From positions 24,237,001 through 24,301,000 of the forward strand of contig NC_083390.1 of the NCBI RefSeq assembly GCF_031755915.1: DNA of 64,000 nt, read 5' to 3'. Positions 1 through 11,690 of this stretch are shown here, piece by piece. A program made the position numbers and the translations under genes. The number at the start of each line of letters is the position of its first letter. Position 1 is the first letter of the stretch. The DNA is from Ziziphus jujuba (taxonomy: Eukaryota > Streptophyta > Magnoliopsida > Rosales > Rhamnaceae). Under the pieces are notes generated by a model. It was not told where the DNA came from and did not search any database. It saw only the letters and a list, made by a program, of their open reading frames with translations.

Positions 1-505
1 CATTTATTTCTAATTTAAGGTATAGAGAGATACAAATATATACAAAAATGTAACACTTTTTGTTACGTAGTAATCCAATTATATAAATAATTTACTAAAT
101 TGAGGATTTTTTTTAAATTTTAGTCTTTTTTTTTTTTTGGGGAAAAAAATATAAGTTTGAATGTTTTGGCAATACTTAAAAATTGATTGCAAATTGATCA
201 AATAAAAGAAACACACTTTTTTTTAAACAAAATAAGATAGAAAATTCTTAATTTGTTAGCATTGAAATAAAAGTTTACTTAAAAACTTGAAAGAAAAGAA
301 AAATTAACTAAAACAGAAGAAGTTAAATTAAAACCAAAAAAATTGCAGCTTAACTTAAAACAGAAATTAAAGAAGAGTTTTATTGTAAATATCTTTTTGG
401 TTATTGACTAATTGTATTAAATAGGTATACTTGTATATAAATATTTTATGAAAAAGTATTAACTAAATTAGTATTATCTTGTTAAAATATTATAATTATA
501 AATAA

Positions 506-537
<32 letters not shown>

Positions 538-1759
538 TATAATATATAATAAAATTGAATATAATAAAAGAAATATGGATAAAACCTTATATGGATAACT
601 GAAGAAAAAAGATTAAATCTAAAAACAAATCTTCGAAAAAGAAAAAACAAAAGAACAGTAAACACTACACAGCATGTGAGAGGGGAGATAGACAAAGAGG
701 GGCAGGGTGCACACTGATAAATACATAGAGATAAAACAGTAACTACATAACTTAATAAAAAAAATAAAAGAGCAAAAAATCTGAGTGCGGACACGTGCCC
801 CCTCTGGCCTGACTATATGTGGTTTCGTCTATGGTCTAAGTGATAGGAGTTGCAGTTTTCTCATATGGGGATTGGAAGTCAAGTTTGATTTACTTGCCAT
901 TGATTCTATACAATGAATTTGCTAAAATTTTAATGCATGCTGTTTTACTTCTTGTAAAGACCTAGCTTAGCTTTTGTTGATTCAACATTCTCTTGAATGT
1001 TGCTTTTTTCTTTTTTGTTGCTTTTTTCTTTTTTTCATTTCTGTCTTTCTTTGTTTTTTTTTGTTTATTTATTTTATTTTGTTATTTTTGTTTAAAGAAA
1101 GATTATATTTGTAGATAGTGATGTCTAAAATGTAAGATTGGAAGTGAAATGAGAAATTTAAAAATAAAAAAAAAATTGAAACTTGGTACTTAATTAAATG
1201 AAAATGAAAACAATACTATACATTGTATAGTACTATACTTCCACCAAAAAAAAAAAAAAAACTCCCTCCCCATTATTCCTCCTCTAATTTGCCTCCCTAT
1301 CCCCATTTTCCTCTCTGTTTCCCTCCCAAACATTCTCTCCTCCATTTTCTCACTACCAACTTTCCTCCCTATTACTCTCCCCTCTACTTTTCTTTCACTG
1401 CCCTCTCCCCAGCTTCTTCTCTACATTAACTCCCTAGTTTCTCTTCTTAATTTCTTTTTCCTACTTTTCTCTATTCTCTTTTCTTTACTTCCTTTGCTTT
1501 AATTTCTCTCCCTCTACTTTCTTTCCACTCTCTTCTCTTTTTACATGTCTTGACTACAAACTTCTGTTAATTCCTCTCTTTAATTTCTCTAATTGCAAAA
1601 TTCTTATTGCCTTCCCTTTGACACACTATTGTCATGAGGTAAAATAGTTTATTTCACGAACTATCAATATCAAACTTTATGAAATTCCAATTTATAATTT
1701 ATGTCTTTTACGTTCTTAATTAAGTAGTAATTTATTTTGAAGCTTTTTAAAAGTTTAAA
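1..1759. repeat. Segment A, copy 1 (left part, A1)
   Basis: This AT-rich stretch is repeated at 33,431-35,208 (A2) and, from about position 690 onward, at 39,019-40,080 (A3). Bases 1 to about 1,130 are almost identical to A2 apart from a TA-microsatellite length change near 510-530. Beyond about 1,140 the sequence instead follows A3. It carries a TA run (about 507-532) and a strongly pyrimidine-rich block on the plus strand at about 1,260-1,560. The open frame at 537-794 on the minus strand is hydrophobic and low in complexity and I do not regard it as a gene. I see no convincing coding exon here. Confidence 0.85.
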
Positions 1760-1764
1760 ATCAT

Positions 1765-4700
1765 TGTCAGGACCCGTCCAGACTTCCTTTCCCGGAACCC
1801 TAGACAGCCCTGATCCCAGGGAAACCCTACCGAACTCTCTAACGGAAAATCCGGCAGAACCTCCCCTAAGGGATTTACTTACCACAAAACACCTGCACTA
1901 AAAACACACTTCTAAAAGACATCCCCTTATTCCTCCCACAAACTACAAATTGATCCACAAATTACAGCACTTCTCAAAAACAACAACAGCAGCAACCCAG
2001 TGCATAAAGAACAATTACACGTCCAATACAGTATACAGAGCATTATACAACAAATGTGGAATTTATAAAATGACAGATAAAGAAGCAATACAAGACAGAG
2101 AGGAAAAAGGGAAGAAAAACTTCTTGAACCTTCGGCAACGAACTGAGACGTTGGGCTCGCCCCGGACAATCAACGTCTCCAACCTGGACCTAGGGGAACG
2201 GAATTTAAGAGTGTGAAATGCTAATCATCTCAGTGAGTGACCCTATCTACTATACAATATAATACCACAGTAATACAGTAGATAGATAATAATTAATTGG
2301 AAAATAATTATTTCTCTCAAAACTCTTACAATTCTCTGAGTTGGAAAAGTTCCCCTTTTAAAACATTTTCACAAAACCCGATGTACGTACTCCCCTAAAA
2401 CCAAGGAACCAAATAAATTAATAAACAACAAATAAACAAATAAATATCCCAAATATAAATAAACTGCAATAAATTATAATAAATAATTTTTGAACACCTT
2501 TGGGGTTTAAAACATTATTTGCAAGTTACACCGACGCACCACACCATATACCGGTGATGCCCTCCGATACCCAGCGTCCTGAGCACCGACTGGCGGGGGG
2601 GTTAAAGAGAGAAACCTGCAACGGTCACTTCGGCGTCCCGACAGTACCGCTGCTGAAACCATCAACCTGGCCAAGGAGGGGGGCGGCTATGCACAACAAT
2701 AACCTTGCCTGCCCACGGTCCAATGGCAACTCACGGGTGAAGTAATAACCGTGCGCTAAACCAGATAATAACCGCGCACTACCACGTGTCCATACACCAT
2801 ACACCAGAACATCAATACTATATGAGTGCATCTAAAAATAAACATAAGTAACCAACCGTACCGTTTTTCCAAAAACCACCGTGGAAAGTATACCAAATTT
2901 TCACAAAACACCATCCCACATATTTTTATTTAACCAGACCGGTACGAAACATTGGTAACCAACAAACCACAATTTCCTCGAAGTACGAGATGCAACCATA
3001 AAAATACCGCGGGCATAATTTATAAAATTTAAACAAATATTTTCGTAAATATTTAACCCAATTATGCCCGAAAAATATTACTTAAAATCATGTATAATTA
3101 ATACCGAAACATACTTTGCTCATGCATAATAAATAAATTAAAGCACAATAAAACCATAACTCAATTGTACCACATGAGCATAAATTAAATACCAAATAAA
3201 CATAATTAATTGTCCAAAATGATATAAAATCCAGACACAAACAATTACTGAAAATACTTGATCATGTGTAATAAATACCATTTAATCACAATAAAGTAAT
3301 AATCGGGAATTTCTTAATGACCCCAAAATTTCCATTTATTACCAATGGGTAAATATATATATATAAAATAATATTTTTCCCGATTGTATTTAAAATACAC
3401 CACATGAGCACAATTTACAGATATCAAATTAATACCACATAAATACAATTAATTACCCCAAAAATATTTTTAAAGGTGGGTCACTCACCTGGAGCACGCA
3501 ATTAACCCATGATCCACTACGGGATCAATTTCACGACTCACCGGTGCTCCTAGAACAAAATTCACAGACAGTCAAATAAATTAATATTTTATTCGGATAA
3601 ATAATACCCCGTACCCGGGGGGTCAAAACACAAACGTTAACCAAAATAGGCGAATGATATACCGAATCGAAGCTCGTGGGACGAGGATCACAAATCCGGT
3701 CTCCATCGACCCCAATTCCACCGGAGGTGGCCGGAATTTGGTCGGGAAGTCTCGGCCAAATTTAATCCCTTCGTATCTTGCAAACCGCTTTGAATTTTTG
3801 AGAGTGGAGGCCATATTTGAACTCAGAGGGGTCGAAAATAGGGGGAGAGGGGTTTAATTCGGACTGAGCTGGCCGAAAAACATAAGAAAAGAGGAGAGAG
3901 AAATTTCGGCGGCCGGCGGCTTCTCCGGCCCGATCGGCGCGCGTCCGGCGGCGGCTGGCCGTGAAAATTGGCGGCCAAGCTCGCCTCCTCCTTCCGCACG
4001 TCACTGGCCGGCGCCTGTAATGTATGGGTTGCCGGAATTTGAAAAATACGGTGAGAGAGAGGGACGGCCGGAGGGAGAGAAAAAAAAAACAACTATGCGT
4101 GTGTGTGTGTGTTTTGGTGCTCGGGGAAGAAGAAGGAAAAAAGGAAAAAAGAAAAGAAAAGAAAAAAGAAAGAAATGGTGTTTTCCCACGTGGGGAAAAG
4201 AAAAAGAAAAAGAAAAAGAAAAAGAAAAGAAAAGGAAAAGAAAAAGAAAAACAAATAAAAATGATTAAATAATTAAACAAAATATTATTATTTAAAATAA
4301 TAATAAAAATAATTTGATTTTTAAACATGGTTGACATGTGGCATTTCACCATGGTGACACATGGTCACCTTCATTAAGTCACACGTGGTACATCGTTATG
4401 CGTGTAAACAAAAATAATAAAATAATACGATATTTGAAAAACTTTACAGGTCCATAACTTTCAAACCACATGTCCAAATCGGACGTGCCGCCAGTCTACG
4501 GACTCGTATCGACGAGCACTTCACAACCATGCATGAGTCAACGCTCAACCTTGCATGAACAAAAAGTCAACTCCGGCACCCTTGGACAGTTTGGACCTCA
4601 ACTTGTTTTGCTCAAAACTTTCAAACCGTAGCTCCGTTTTCAACGTGCTACCAGTCTACGAACTCGTGCCAACGTGTACTTCGTAACGGTACCTCAGTCA

Positions 4701-4809
4701 ACCTAAAATTCCAACCGGATCAAAAAGTCAACTTTTGACCCCTTTGGTCAACGGTCAACCTCGGTCAACGTGCAAAAATTTCCGACATGGTTCGGGACGG
4801 GGTGTTACA
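1765..4809. mobile_element. Solo-LTR-like insertion, 3,045 bp, in segment A1
   Basis: The insertion is defined by comparison with the two empty sites near 35,205 and 40,080, where the flanks run on without a break. It begins TGTCAGGACC and ends GGGGTGTTACA, so it has the TG...CA ends of LTRs, and it is flanked by a perfect 5-bp direct repeat ATCAT (1,760-1,764 and 4,810-4,814). Read on the minus strand it begins TGTAACACCCCG, which resembles starts I recall for long plant Ty3/gypsy LTRs, so minus is the likelier orientation. No gag, protease, reverse transcriptase or integrase frame is present. It contains internal imperfect repeats (about 3,125-3,460; also about 4,440-4,720 with two 'CCAGTCTACG' blocks) and a purine tract of AAAAG units (about 4,134-4,255). 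The base composition is richer in GC (notably 3,880-4,080) than the surroundings. A non-autonomous element with very short or absent internal part is the alternative. Confidence 0.8.
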
Positions 4810-4814
4810 ATCAT

Positions 4815-5960
4815 AGTCAAAATTTATTTGTTTTAAAAGTTTCCAATTTTTTTTTGAATAAGTTAAAATATAAAAATTAATTATTTAAGATATTAATATT
4901 TTTGTATTTTTAAATTTATAATATAACTTTTGGAAATTTAAAACATTTAATTTATAATAAAATAATATAATTACTTGAATTAAATGCAGTTTTTTTTGTA
5001 AAAAAATACTAAAAGTTTCCTCTAATTCTTTTTTTTTTTTTTTTACCGAAAACATTTATGTTGTAAAAGTTAGCAATATTTTTTTATTATATTTTAGTTG
5101 TGCTTTTCCACTTTTAATTCTTTTTTACTAAAAAAAAAAATTATGTTGTTAAAATTTAGAAGTATTTTTAATATATTTTAGTTGTGTTTTTTTTTTTTAT
5201 TAGGTTCATTTTTCTTAGAACATATGCACTTTCGATTCCACAAGAAAAAAACAAAAAAACAGCCTTTAAAATAAAAAGTATAGCTTTTTTTTTTTAAAAA
5301 AAAAATTGAATTACAAAAAAATATTTTAAAGTATAGCTTTTTTATTTTAAAAAAAGAATAACAAAAATTATATTTTTTTTAATAAATAAAATTTATAGTT
5401 GATATGTAATAGAAAGCAGAAAATATCATTTTAAAAAAATAATATGTAATAGAAAACAATAATATGTAACAATATTAATTCCAATGAAAAGCTATAGTTC
5501 TTTCTTTATTTATTTTTTTAAAAAATAAGAAACTTCAAATACTTAAAGCATTTTTAATTTTTCTTTTCTTTTCAATTTTAGTTGGATATAAAATGGAATT
5601 TTACAAAATGTAAAATTGACAATCCATGTAACAACCTATTTTAGAAAATAGAAAAACTTATTTGAGAAAATAGAAAAGAAATGTAATAAGAAGAAAATGA
5701 AAAGATAAAATGCATGAAAAAACCTAAACATAGATAGTAGAAGAAATTAGGTAGAGGAGAGTGGGAAAATAAAAATTAATCAGAGAAAGTAGAAGAGATA
5801 AATAACAGAGAAAGCAAAAAGAGAAAACAGAGAAAAAAAAAGTCAAAAGGGAAAGTAAAGTAATAGAGAAAGAGAAAAGAGAAAGCAGAGAGAGAGGGAT
5901 TGAAGAAGGAAAGAAAGCGAGGAAGAGAGAGGATAACACACACACAGCAGATAGAGGAAG
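4815..5960. repeat. Segment A, copy 1 (right part)
   Basis: Continuation of A1 after the LTR insertion, matching 40,085-41,320 (A3) and 35,210-36,400 (A2). It is AT-rich with many homopolymer runs. At about 5,640-5,650 it lacks some 60 bp that both other copies keep (present at about 35,998-36,050 and 40,910-40,965). From about 5,690 to 5,940 the plus strand is almost pure purine (GA-rich), ending in a short CA repeat near 5,938. It lies just 3' of the small gene on the minus strand, so part may be its 3' untranslated region. No other gene is seen. Confidence 0.8.
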
Positions 5961-6086
5961 AGACTTGGCAATTCCAGCAGTCTTCTTCATCCCAAACCCA
6001 AAAAATATTAATCTTTTATTATTATCAATATACATCCTATTATTATACAACACAGTGTCACAAAAAATGAATTTCAAATCCAAATT

Positions 6087-7887
6087 TTACGGAATTGCGT
6101 CAATATCTGTCATGCCTGTCAAAATGTCCGCTTCTTTCTCTGAATATTGCTGTCCAGAAACTATAACTTCCCTGAAATAATATTAAATGCAAATGTGAAC
6201 AATATAATATTAAAAATACATCAAACCTACCCTGAACAAAAATATATATACACACACCAAAACTAACAACATAATACCAGTAAAAAGAATGCATACAGAT
6301 CATAAACAAAACTCAAAGAATCAAACAACACAACAAATTACAAAGCAAATTGCATTAGTTAGCAACCATGAATAGAAAGGTAAAACACAAAACACAAACA
6401 CAAAATTTACAATGAATCAATTAGTTAACTCTGCTGCAACTTTTAGTTAAGTCCATTGCAACTTTTAGATATCATATATGCCTCATTTAGTTAAGTCTGT
6501 TGAACCTTTTTATAATTACAACGAATCAAATTTAATTGTCAACTTATATACTTATGCAATATATCTGAATTAATTGATCACTGAAAATCCTTAGATCTAA
6601 CTAACATTCATTTTCTATAACTCTAATGAAGAATAAATTTATTTAACACTTAAAGATGGAATAATCTTCTAGTGGGACACAGTTTTGTTAGTCAAGGATC
6701 AAAGGTCCAAATTTTTTAGGACAAAATGCTTCATACAGAGCAAATAATACTAATGCGGGCCCATCTACCATTAGTCATACTAATGCATGCAGTATTGAAT
6801 GATAGTGCAATAAGAGAAGAAGCAGTATGACTATCCATAGAACGAAATATAGATTAATATGTCAGATGAAGGAGCAAAAATCTAACTGCTGGTCAACAAA
6901 TGGATCGTGATTCAAGTGATTATAGATGGTGCAACAAGGTAATATAACAGTTGGGAACCAGTTAATATCAGTAAGAAGATTTGAAATTGGGGTGTAATTA
7001 TTTTTAAATGATCAATGTTTTGCAAGGAATTCCAAGAGAAAGGTAACAAGACTTGTAAAGTGTTTACCAAGACAAAAGATGAGTCAAGGTTACGAGAAAA
7101 AAGACATGATTGTCTTCGAGAGACAAGAAAATATGGGTCCAAATCCTGTGATATATGATTGAGTGCAGGGCCAAGTTAGATATAGAGAGAGATCAAATGA
7201 AAAGAAAGTTTTACCTCCATGTTCGATCCACTGTTTGATTTCTTTTCTCCACCCCACTTTCCCTACTACTGACATGGGGTTCGTGGTGCCATTGTTCATC
7301 AAAAAGAGAAGCATATTAATATCTTGCAAGAACGGTAAATTGTTCATGAGGAAGAAGAGAAAAAAAGATAGGTAAATTTACCAGCGCAGTTAATATCTTG
7401 CAAGGAAAAAGAATATTTGATAATTTGCAAACCATATTAACAAATAGAGATGCATTTATACAAGTTTGGAGGCCTTCATAATCGATATTATTCTCTCATC
7501 AAGAAACTGTCTTCAATAATATATTTTTATCAACATTACAGGAACTAGAGAGATCAACTTAACTTGCCAACAAGGTTTGTTATGGCATTTGACAATGCCA
7601 AAGATAAAGAAACACCCTTTCCACCTGCAGACACATGTATTTTCACCCGGAAGCAATCAGCAAACCTCTCTTTTCTTTAAGTTAATCAGAGGACACATAA
7701 AAGAAAATTCTTGACGAATGCAACAAACTACATGAAAGAAAATTCTTTAAATGCCATGCAATCAACAATAAAGCAATGAAAGTTGAGAGAGAAAGAGAGA
7801 GGATATAATGTCAATACAAGCAGCATCCAATTCAACCCATAGAGAAAGAGAGAGAGGTGTATTGGCGATACCTGCGGGGCAAGGCAT
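6087..7887 (-). CDS. Small unidentified gene G1a, predicted 53 aa in three coding exons
   Basis: Unrecognised family. Three pieces on the minus strand splice into one frame: 7,887-7,872 (start MPCPAG), 7,624-7,564 (GKGVSLSLALSNAITNLVG) and 6,171-6,087 (ending GMTDIDAIP and TAA). Each boundary has GT/AG: donor GTATCG after 7,872, acceptor TGCAG before 7,624, donor GTTAAG after 7,564, acceptor TTTCAG before 6,171; phases agree (16+61+85 nt = 54 codons). Support is that the same frame is kept in the second copy (41,446-43,246) and that one change in the last exon is silent. The exon holding the start extends upstream to an acceptor near 8,011, and a further 5' exon with donor CTCAG/GTGTG lies near 8,670-8,800. 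In copy 2 the frame stays open upstream of this ATG; here an 8-bp insertion at about 7,896 (ATTACAGC) breaks that extension. There may be skipped exons in the 1.4-kb second intron, for example around 7,215-7,345. Expression evidence is needed; it could be a non-coding transcript. Confidence 0.45.
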
Positions 7888-8800
7888 TTTGGCATTACAG
7901 CATCACATACTTCCTTCCCTTGACCAGAATATGGTAGATGTGAAGTAAGAAAATATGCCAGGGTCAAGTCTTTCACATTAGAGAAGAAGACAACTGTAAC
8001 CCAAATCAAAGGCAAAAACATAAATTATCATCTTCTTTCAAGACAATTGGATAAAAATACACAGTAATTACCTTCTATTCCATGACAAACAATTTAAATA
8101 ATATTAAAAAAAAGGCATGGAACACATTACATTAATTGCAGGCATTACATGCATAGTTTGCAAAACACAACATTTATGAGGCAGGACCTTAGTAAAATGT
8201 CTGATAATAATGTTGAACGAAAAAAACAACGTTTGATAATGTTTTTAGTCATTCAGACACTATTCAATATCAAATTTCATAATCATTTGTCAACTTAGAC
8301 CGCAAAAGTATGAATAATTTCATGGACAAACGGAAGGAAATACAACTAAATAAAAAAAAAAAAAAGAAAAAAACTCAAGGAAAAGAAAAACTAAAAAACC
8401 GGAGAGTAGAAAGCATTGCATCCAGATTTCAGTAGTAGTTGAGGATGTATTAGTAAAATCAACAAATGGGTAACCACAGAAAATCAAATTCGATAACAAA
8501 TTTAAGGAAAAAATTGAAGAAACAAATGGAAAAACCGGTACGCAGCAAAACGACTATAGTTGACAAGACTACCCCAGTAGTACTACAAAAACCAAAACCC
8601 ACCTTCAAGATTTGATTTTCCAGCCTAAAAAAATTGAAAAAGGTTGAAAAATAGAACACACCTGAGATTGAACAAGAACAGCTACGGCATAGTGATTGAT
8701 TAACCGGAAGGAAAAAGAGAGGCGAGAACAGAAGAATCGGAGGAGGAATGTAGCCGTTGAAATATATTTTTTTAAATTTCAAATAAGTCACACTTGTCCT
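7888..8800 (-). other. 5' exons and first intron of G1a
   Basis: Upstream part of the small gene. An exon from about 8,011 to 7,872 follows the acceptor GGGTTACAG, and a more distal exon ends with CTCAG/GTGTGT at about 8,662. Just inside the distal exon an ATG is followed at once by CCG TAG, so this exon looks untranslated unless a longer frame beginning further upstream is used. A poly-A/AG run (about 8,347-8,385) and AG-rich repeats (about 7,780-7,855) lie in introns. Confidence 0.4.
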
Positions 8801-9029
8801 AATATAGCCGTTGAAAGAGGTTAAAAGAAAAGTTCACATGGATCGATTGCGTGCCATTTTATTATCCATTCGATGGGTCCTACGAGGATAGCAAACAGAC
8901 GGTTTGCATGCGTTTTAAATTTGTTGGGTGTTTATTTATTGGTAACAAATAAAATTAATTCCAAGTCCAAAAAATCAAAAAAAAAAAAAAAGAAGTCAAA
9001 CTCTAGATATTAAAATGAATATATTATAA

Positions 9030-9725
9030 AATTTAAGGTAATAAAATAAGATTAATATTATTCATATTATTTAAATATTAAATGATATATTTTATAAAAA
9101 AGTGATATTGGTTCATGAAGTCCAATTTACACTGTCGAGTATGTGGTTCAAGTTATCTTCCCCACATCTTTTAAAGTTGGTCCAATTACCCAAACCTTCC
9201 CTCTAATTAATAGACGAAAATTCTAAAATTTGTATTTATTGTTTTATTGAAAATCATTGATGGGTGAAAAAATTTGTTGAAGACAAATGTACTTAGAAAT
9301 TCATTATTTAAGAAACTATATAATATTATAAAGAAATGCAATAAAGTGCTTCATGTTATGTATTGCTTGTGGACATATGTGTAGATATAGTACGTAAGAT
9401 ATTATTACATGGGACTATGATGTTATCGTCATTGCATGACCTTTATAATATATATACATAATAATAATATATATAATATATATATATATATATAGTAGTG
9501 GATAAAGTGATATAGCCTCTAAACTCAACCAAAGCTTATGATTGCTTTCTCCACCTTTTTCTTTTCTTTTTTTTTTCTTTTCTTTTCTTTAAGCTTTGTA
9601 TCATAAAAAATAAAATAAAAAAACAAATACCCTCACCACGGATAAAAAAATAAATTGTTATTAAAAAAATCAAATTAAAACAGTTTTTGAATCATCATTA
9701 AGCTTCATAGTTTTATTCATTTTAT
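9030..9725. repeat. Upstream segment U, left half (copy next to G1a)
   Basis: This stretch matches 31,680-32,400, upstream of the helicase gene, and in part 36,447-36,770 and 44,400-45,170. Shared landmarks are AAGTGATATTGGTTCAT, the ACATCTTTTAA...TTGGTC block, a TTCATTATT...GAAATGCAATAAAGTGCT block and the AAAGCTTAT block followed by a T/C-rich run. The similarity to 31,680 is clearly lower than that between the two array units, so this duplication is older. In both places it lies upstream of a minus-strand gene. No coding exon is seen. Confidence 0.75.
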
Positions 9726-10719
9726 AATTAAAATTAGTATTGGTCTTGTGTGATGCACTGGATATATAATCGTAATAAATAATTTTAAAAAATAATAATA
9801 ATTTTTTAGAAAATTAAAAAATAATATAATAAAAATTGAAATTGAAGAGAAAATATTATTCAACAATTAATATTTGATTGATTGGAATTTGAAAAATTAC
9901 TTATTCCATTGTCTATTTATATGTGAAAATCTTTAAATTTTGATAACGACACAATATTATTCAATTCCTAAAATCAAACTGTTATTTTAAACTAAAGTTT
10001 CTTCTTTTATTATTTAAATTAATTTGAAAAATAACCATGTATAGTTACCACCATTTTCAATCTAAATATTGTAAACTTAGTTTTATTTATGTTCTCATTC
10101 ATTCAAGGGAAAAAAATATTTATTTTCAAAATAAATAATTAGCCTTATTCAAGTTTCATTTTCTTCAAAAAATAATTATTACTTGAAAAGAGCATAATTT
10201 ATCTTATTCAGATTTATTTATTACCTTCTAACAAATAAAAGTACAATTTATTTTAGCTTCTTTAATTCCACAATCAATTCTTAAATTTATTATTACTATC
10301 TAAAAATCATAATTTGGGTGTTTTACTTTTGATTCCTTGTAATAATTATTTTTTCTATATTAAATCCTTATAATATAATATAATTGTATTTATTATTATT
10401 ATTTACCTTATGAATATATTTTTACCTTATAAGATAATTTATTTATGGTTACATATATTTGAAGAAGATCAAATAATGAGATCAATTTTATTATTGAAAT
10501 ATATATATTATAACATTAAAATTTTATTTACTACATATCCAAATATATATGAGTATATAAAATCTAATTATTAATCGCCGTATATGTTATTTTTTAATTA
10601 CCTTTACGCTGGTTGTGACACATAGGACTCTTGTTGTAATCATATACTCCATTTCCTCGATAAACTCTAGTAAAGCTTTATTTTTATTTAATTTTCTAAA
10701 TTCACCTGTATCATATGTG

Positions 10720-10753
10720 CATACATACATACATACATACATACATACATACA
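10720..10753. repeat. (CATA)n microsatellite
   Basis: A run of about eight CATA units. The corresponding tract in the second unit is at about 46,356-46,389. A shorter run of the same unit flanks the MITE on its right side near 10,987-11,005. Confidence 0.9.
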
Positions 10754-10823
10754 AATGACAATATTTTTATTTAATTTTCTAGATTCCCTGCATTATATGC
10801 ATATATACATACGTACAAACATA

Positions 10824-10987
10824 CATGGAAATTCTATGGTGAGGACGGTCCGTATGAGGACCGCAGTATTAGTGACGGTTTTTTATAGTATTAACGACGG
10901 TTTCTTAGAAAATCGTCACCAATACTATAAAAAACCGTCACCAATACTGTGGTCCGCATGAGGACCGTCCGCACCATAGACGGACTG
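10824..10987 (+). mobile_element. 164-bp foldback MITE, copy 1
   Basis: A non-coding element whose two halves are inverted complements: the left begins GGAAATTCTATGGTGAGGAC and the right ends GTCCGCACCATAGACGGACTG, with internal arms around GTATTAGTGACGG and CCGTCACCAATAC. The same 164-bp unit is at 46,468-46,631 (same orientation, the orthologous site in Unit III) and at 14,226-14,389 (inverted). The target duplication cannot be resolved because the element sits in a CATA repeat. The short open frames across it are a by-product of the fold. Confidence 0.8.
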
Positions 10988-11005
10988 CATACATACATAC
11001 ACACA

Positions 11006-11690
11006 CACATACATAAATGACAAAATTTCACTGTTTCTAAGATAGAGAATTTGAATTCAAATCTCTCGTTTTCAATACCAATATATATATATATATGTAT
11101 ATATTTAGAGGTTTATGAGATTGATTGATTAGTACATACCAAATGGAAGTGATGATGGCTTATGTATCATATATTGCAGCCGGTGAGAAACAATAAATTC
11201 CTTCCGCGTGAGGCCCTCCCAAATAAAGAGAGCAAAAATGGATGTTATGCATGGGTAGGCCAATTTTAAATCCACAATGGGAAAAAAGAAAAAAAGAAAA
11301 AAGAAAATCAAACATTTTAAGTTAAAAAGCCTATATAAAGCACCACATATGTTTCCATCGTTGAACCTTGTAATGCAAGAAGCCAATAAAATTTTGTTCC
11401 TCATTAAAGATGAATTAATATTTAGTAAAGAATCTTCCTCAAAAACCTTTTGTTCCTTTCAATAAATTTAAATAGCATATTTTGATTTAATGTTTTCAAC
11501 TTCAACCAAAATTATATAGCATGGTTCACCTCGATTCTCATTGGTTAGATGATCATAATTATGATCCATTGAAAAAAAATTGAAATTAAACAATTAACAA
11601 AAAAAAAACTCTGATAACCAAAACAAGAACATGAAAGAATAAAAAACGCCAAAATATAGAACATCAAAATTTTAAATAACTGGAAGGTTC
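11006..11690. other. Intergenic stretch, no gene seen
   Basis: AT-rich DNA within the composite insertion containing a TA tract (11,080-11,100) and an AG-rich run (about 11,278-11,310). A minus-strand open frame at 11,129-11,404 is nearly the same in the second unit (46,779-47,054), but that follows from the recent duplication. It has a phenylalanine run from the AG tract and I see no domain in it. Confidence 0.5.

Noticed and set aside
537..794. Minus-strand 85-aa open frame conserved in A1 and A2
   Set aside because: It is low-complexity, Phe/Leu/Tyr-rich and ends in AT-repeat DNA. Identity between the copies follows from the recent duplication, and no domain or signal pattern supports a gene.
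3762..4352. Minus-strand 196-aa open frame and overlapping frames on both strands
   Set aside because: It lies wholly in the LTR insertion and its length comes from the AAAAG purine tract and GC-rich stretch. It has no gag or pol motif.
5724..6083. Minus-strand 119-aa open frame, also at 36,131 and 41,045
   Set aside because: It is the translation of the GA-rich tract read on the other strand (Ser/Leu/Phe-rich). It overlaps the probable 3' end of the small gene.
6912..7347. Minus-strand open frames that could be extra exons of the small gene
   Set aside because: Some pieces (about 7,215-7,345) look moderately exon-like, but I could not join them to the neighbouring exons with correct phase, so they are mentioned only as possible skipped exons.
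10755..10961. Open frames sharing the peptide HGNSMVRTVRM at 10.8, 14.3 and 46.4 kb
   Set aside because: They are translations of the 164-bp foldback MITE and of its inverted copy, not a protein family.
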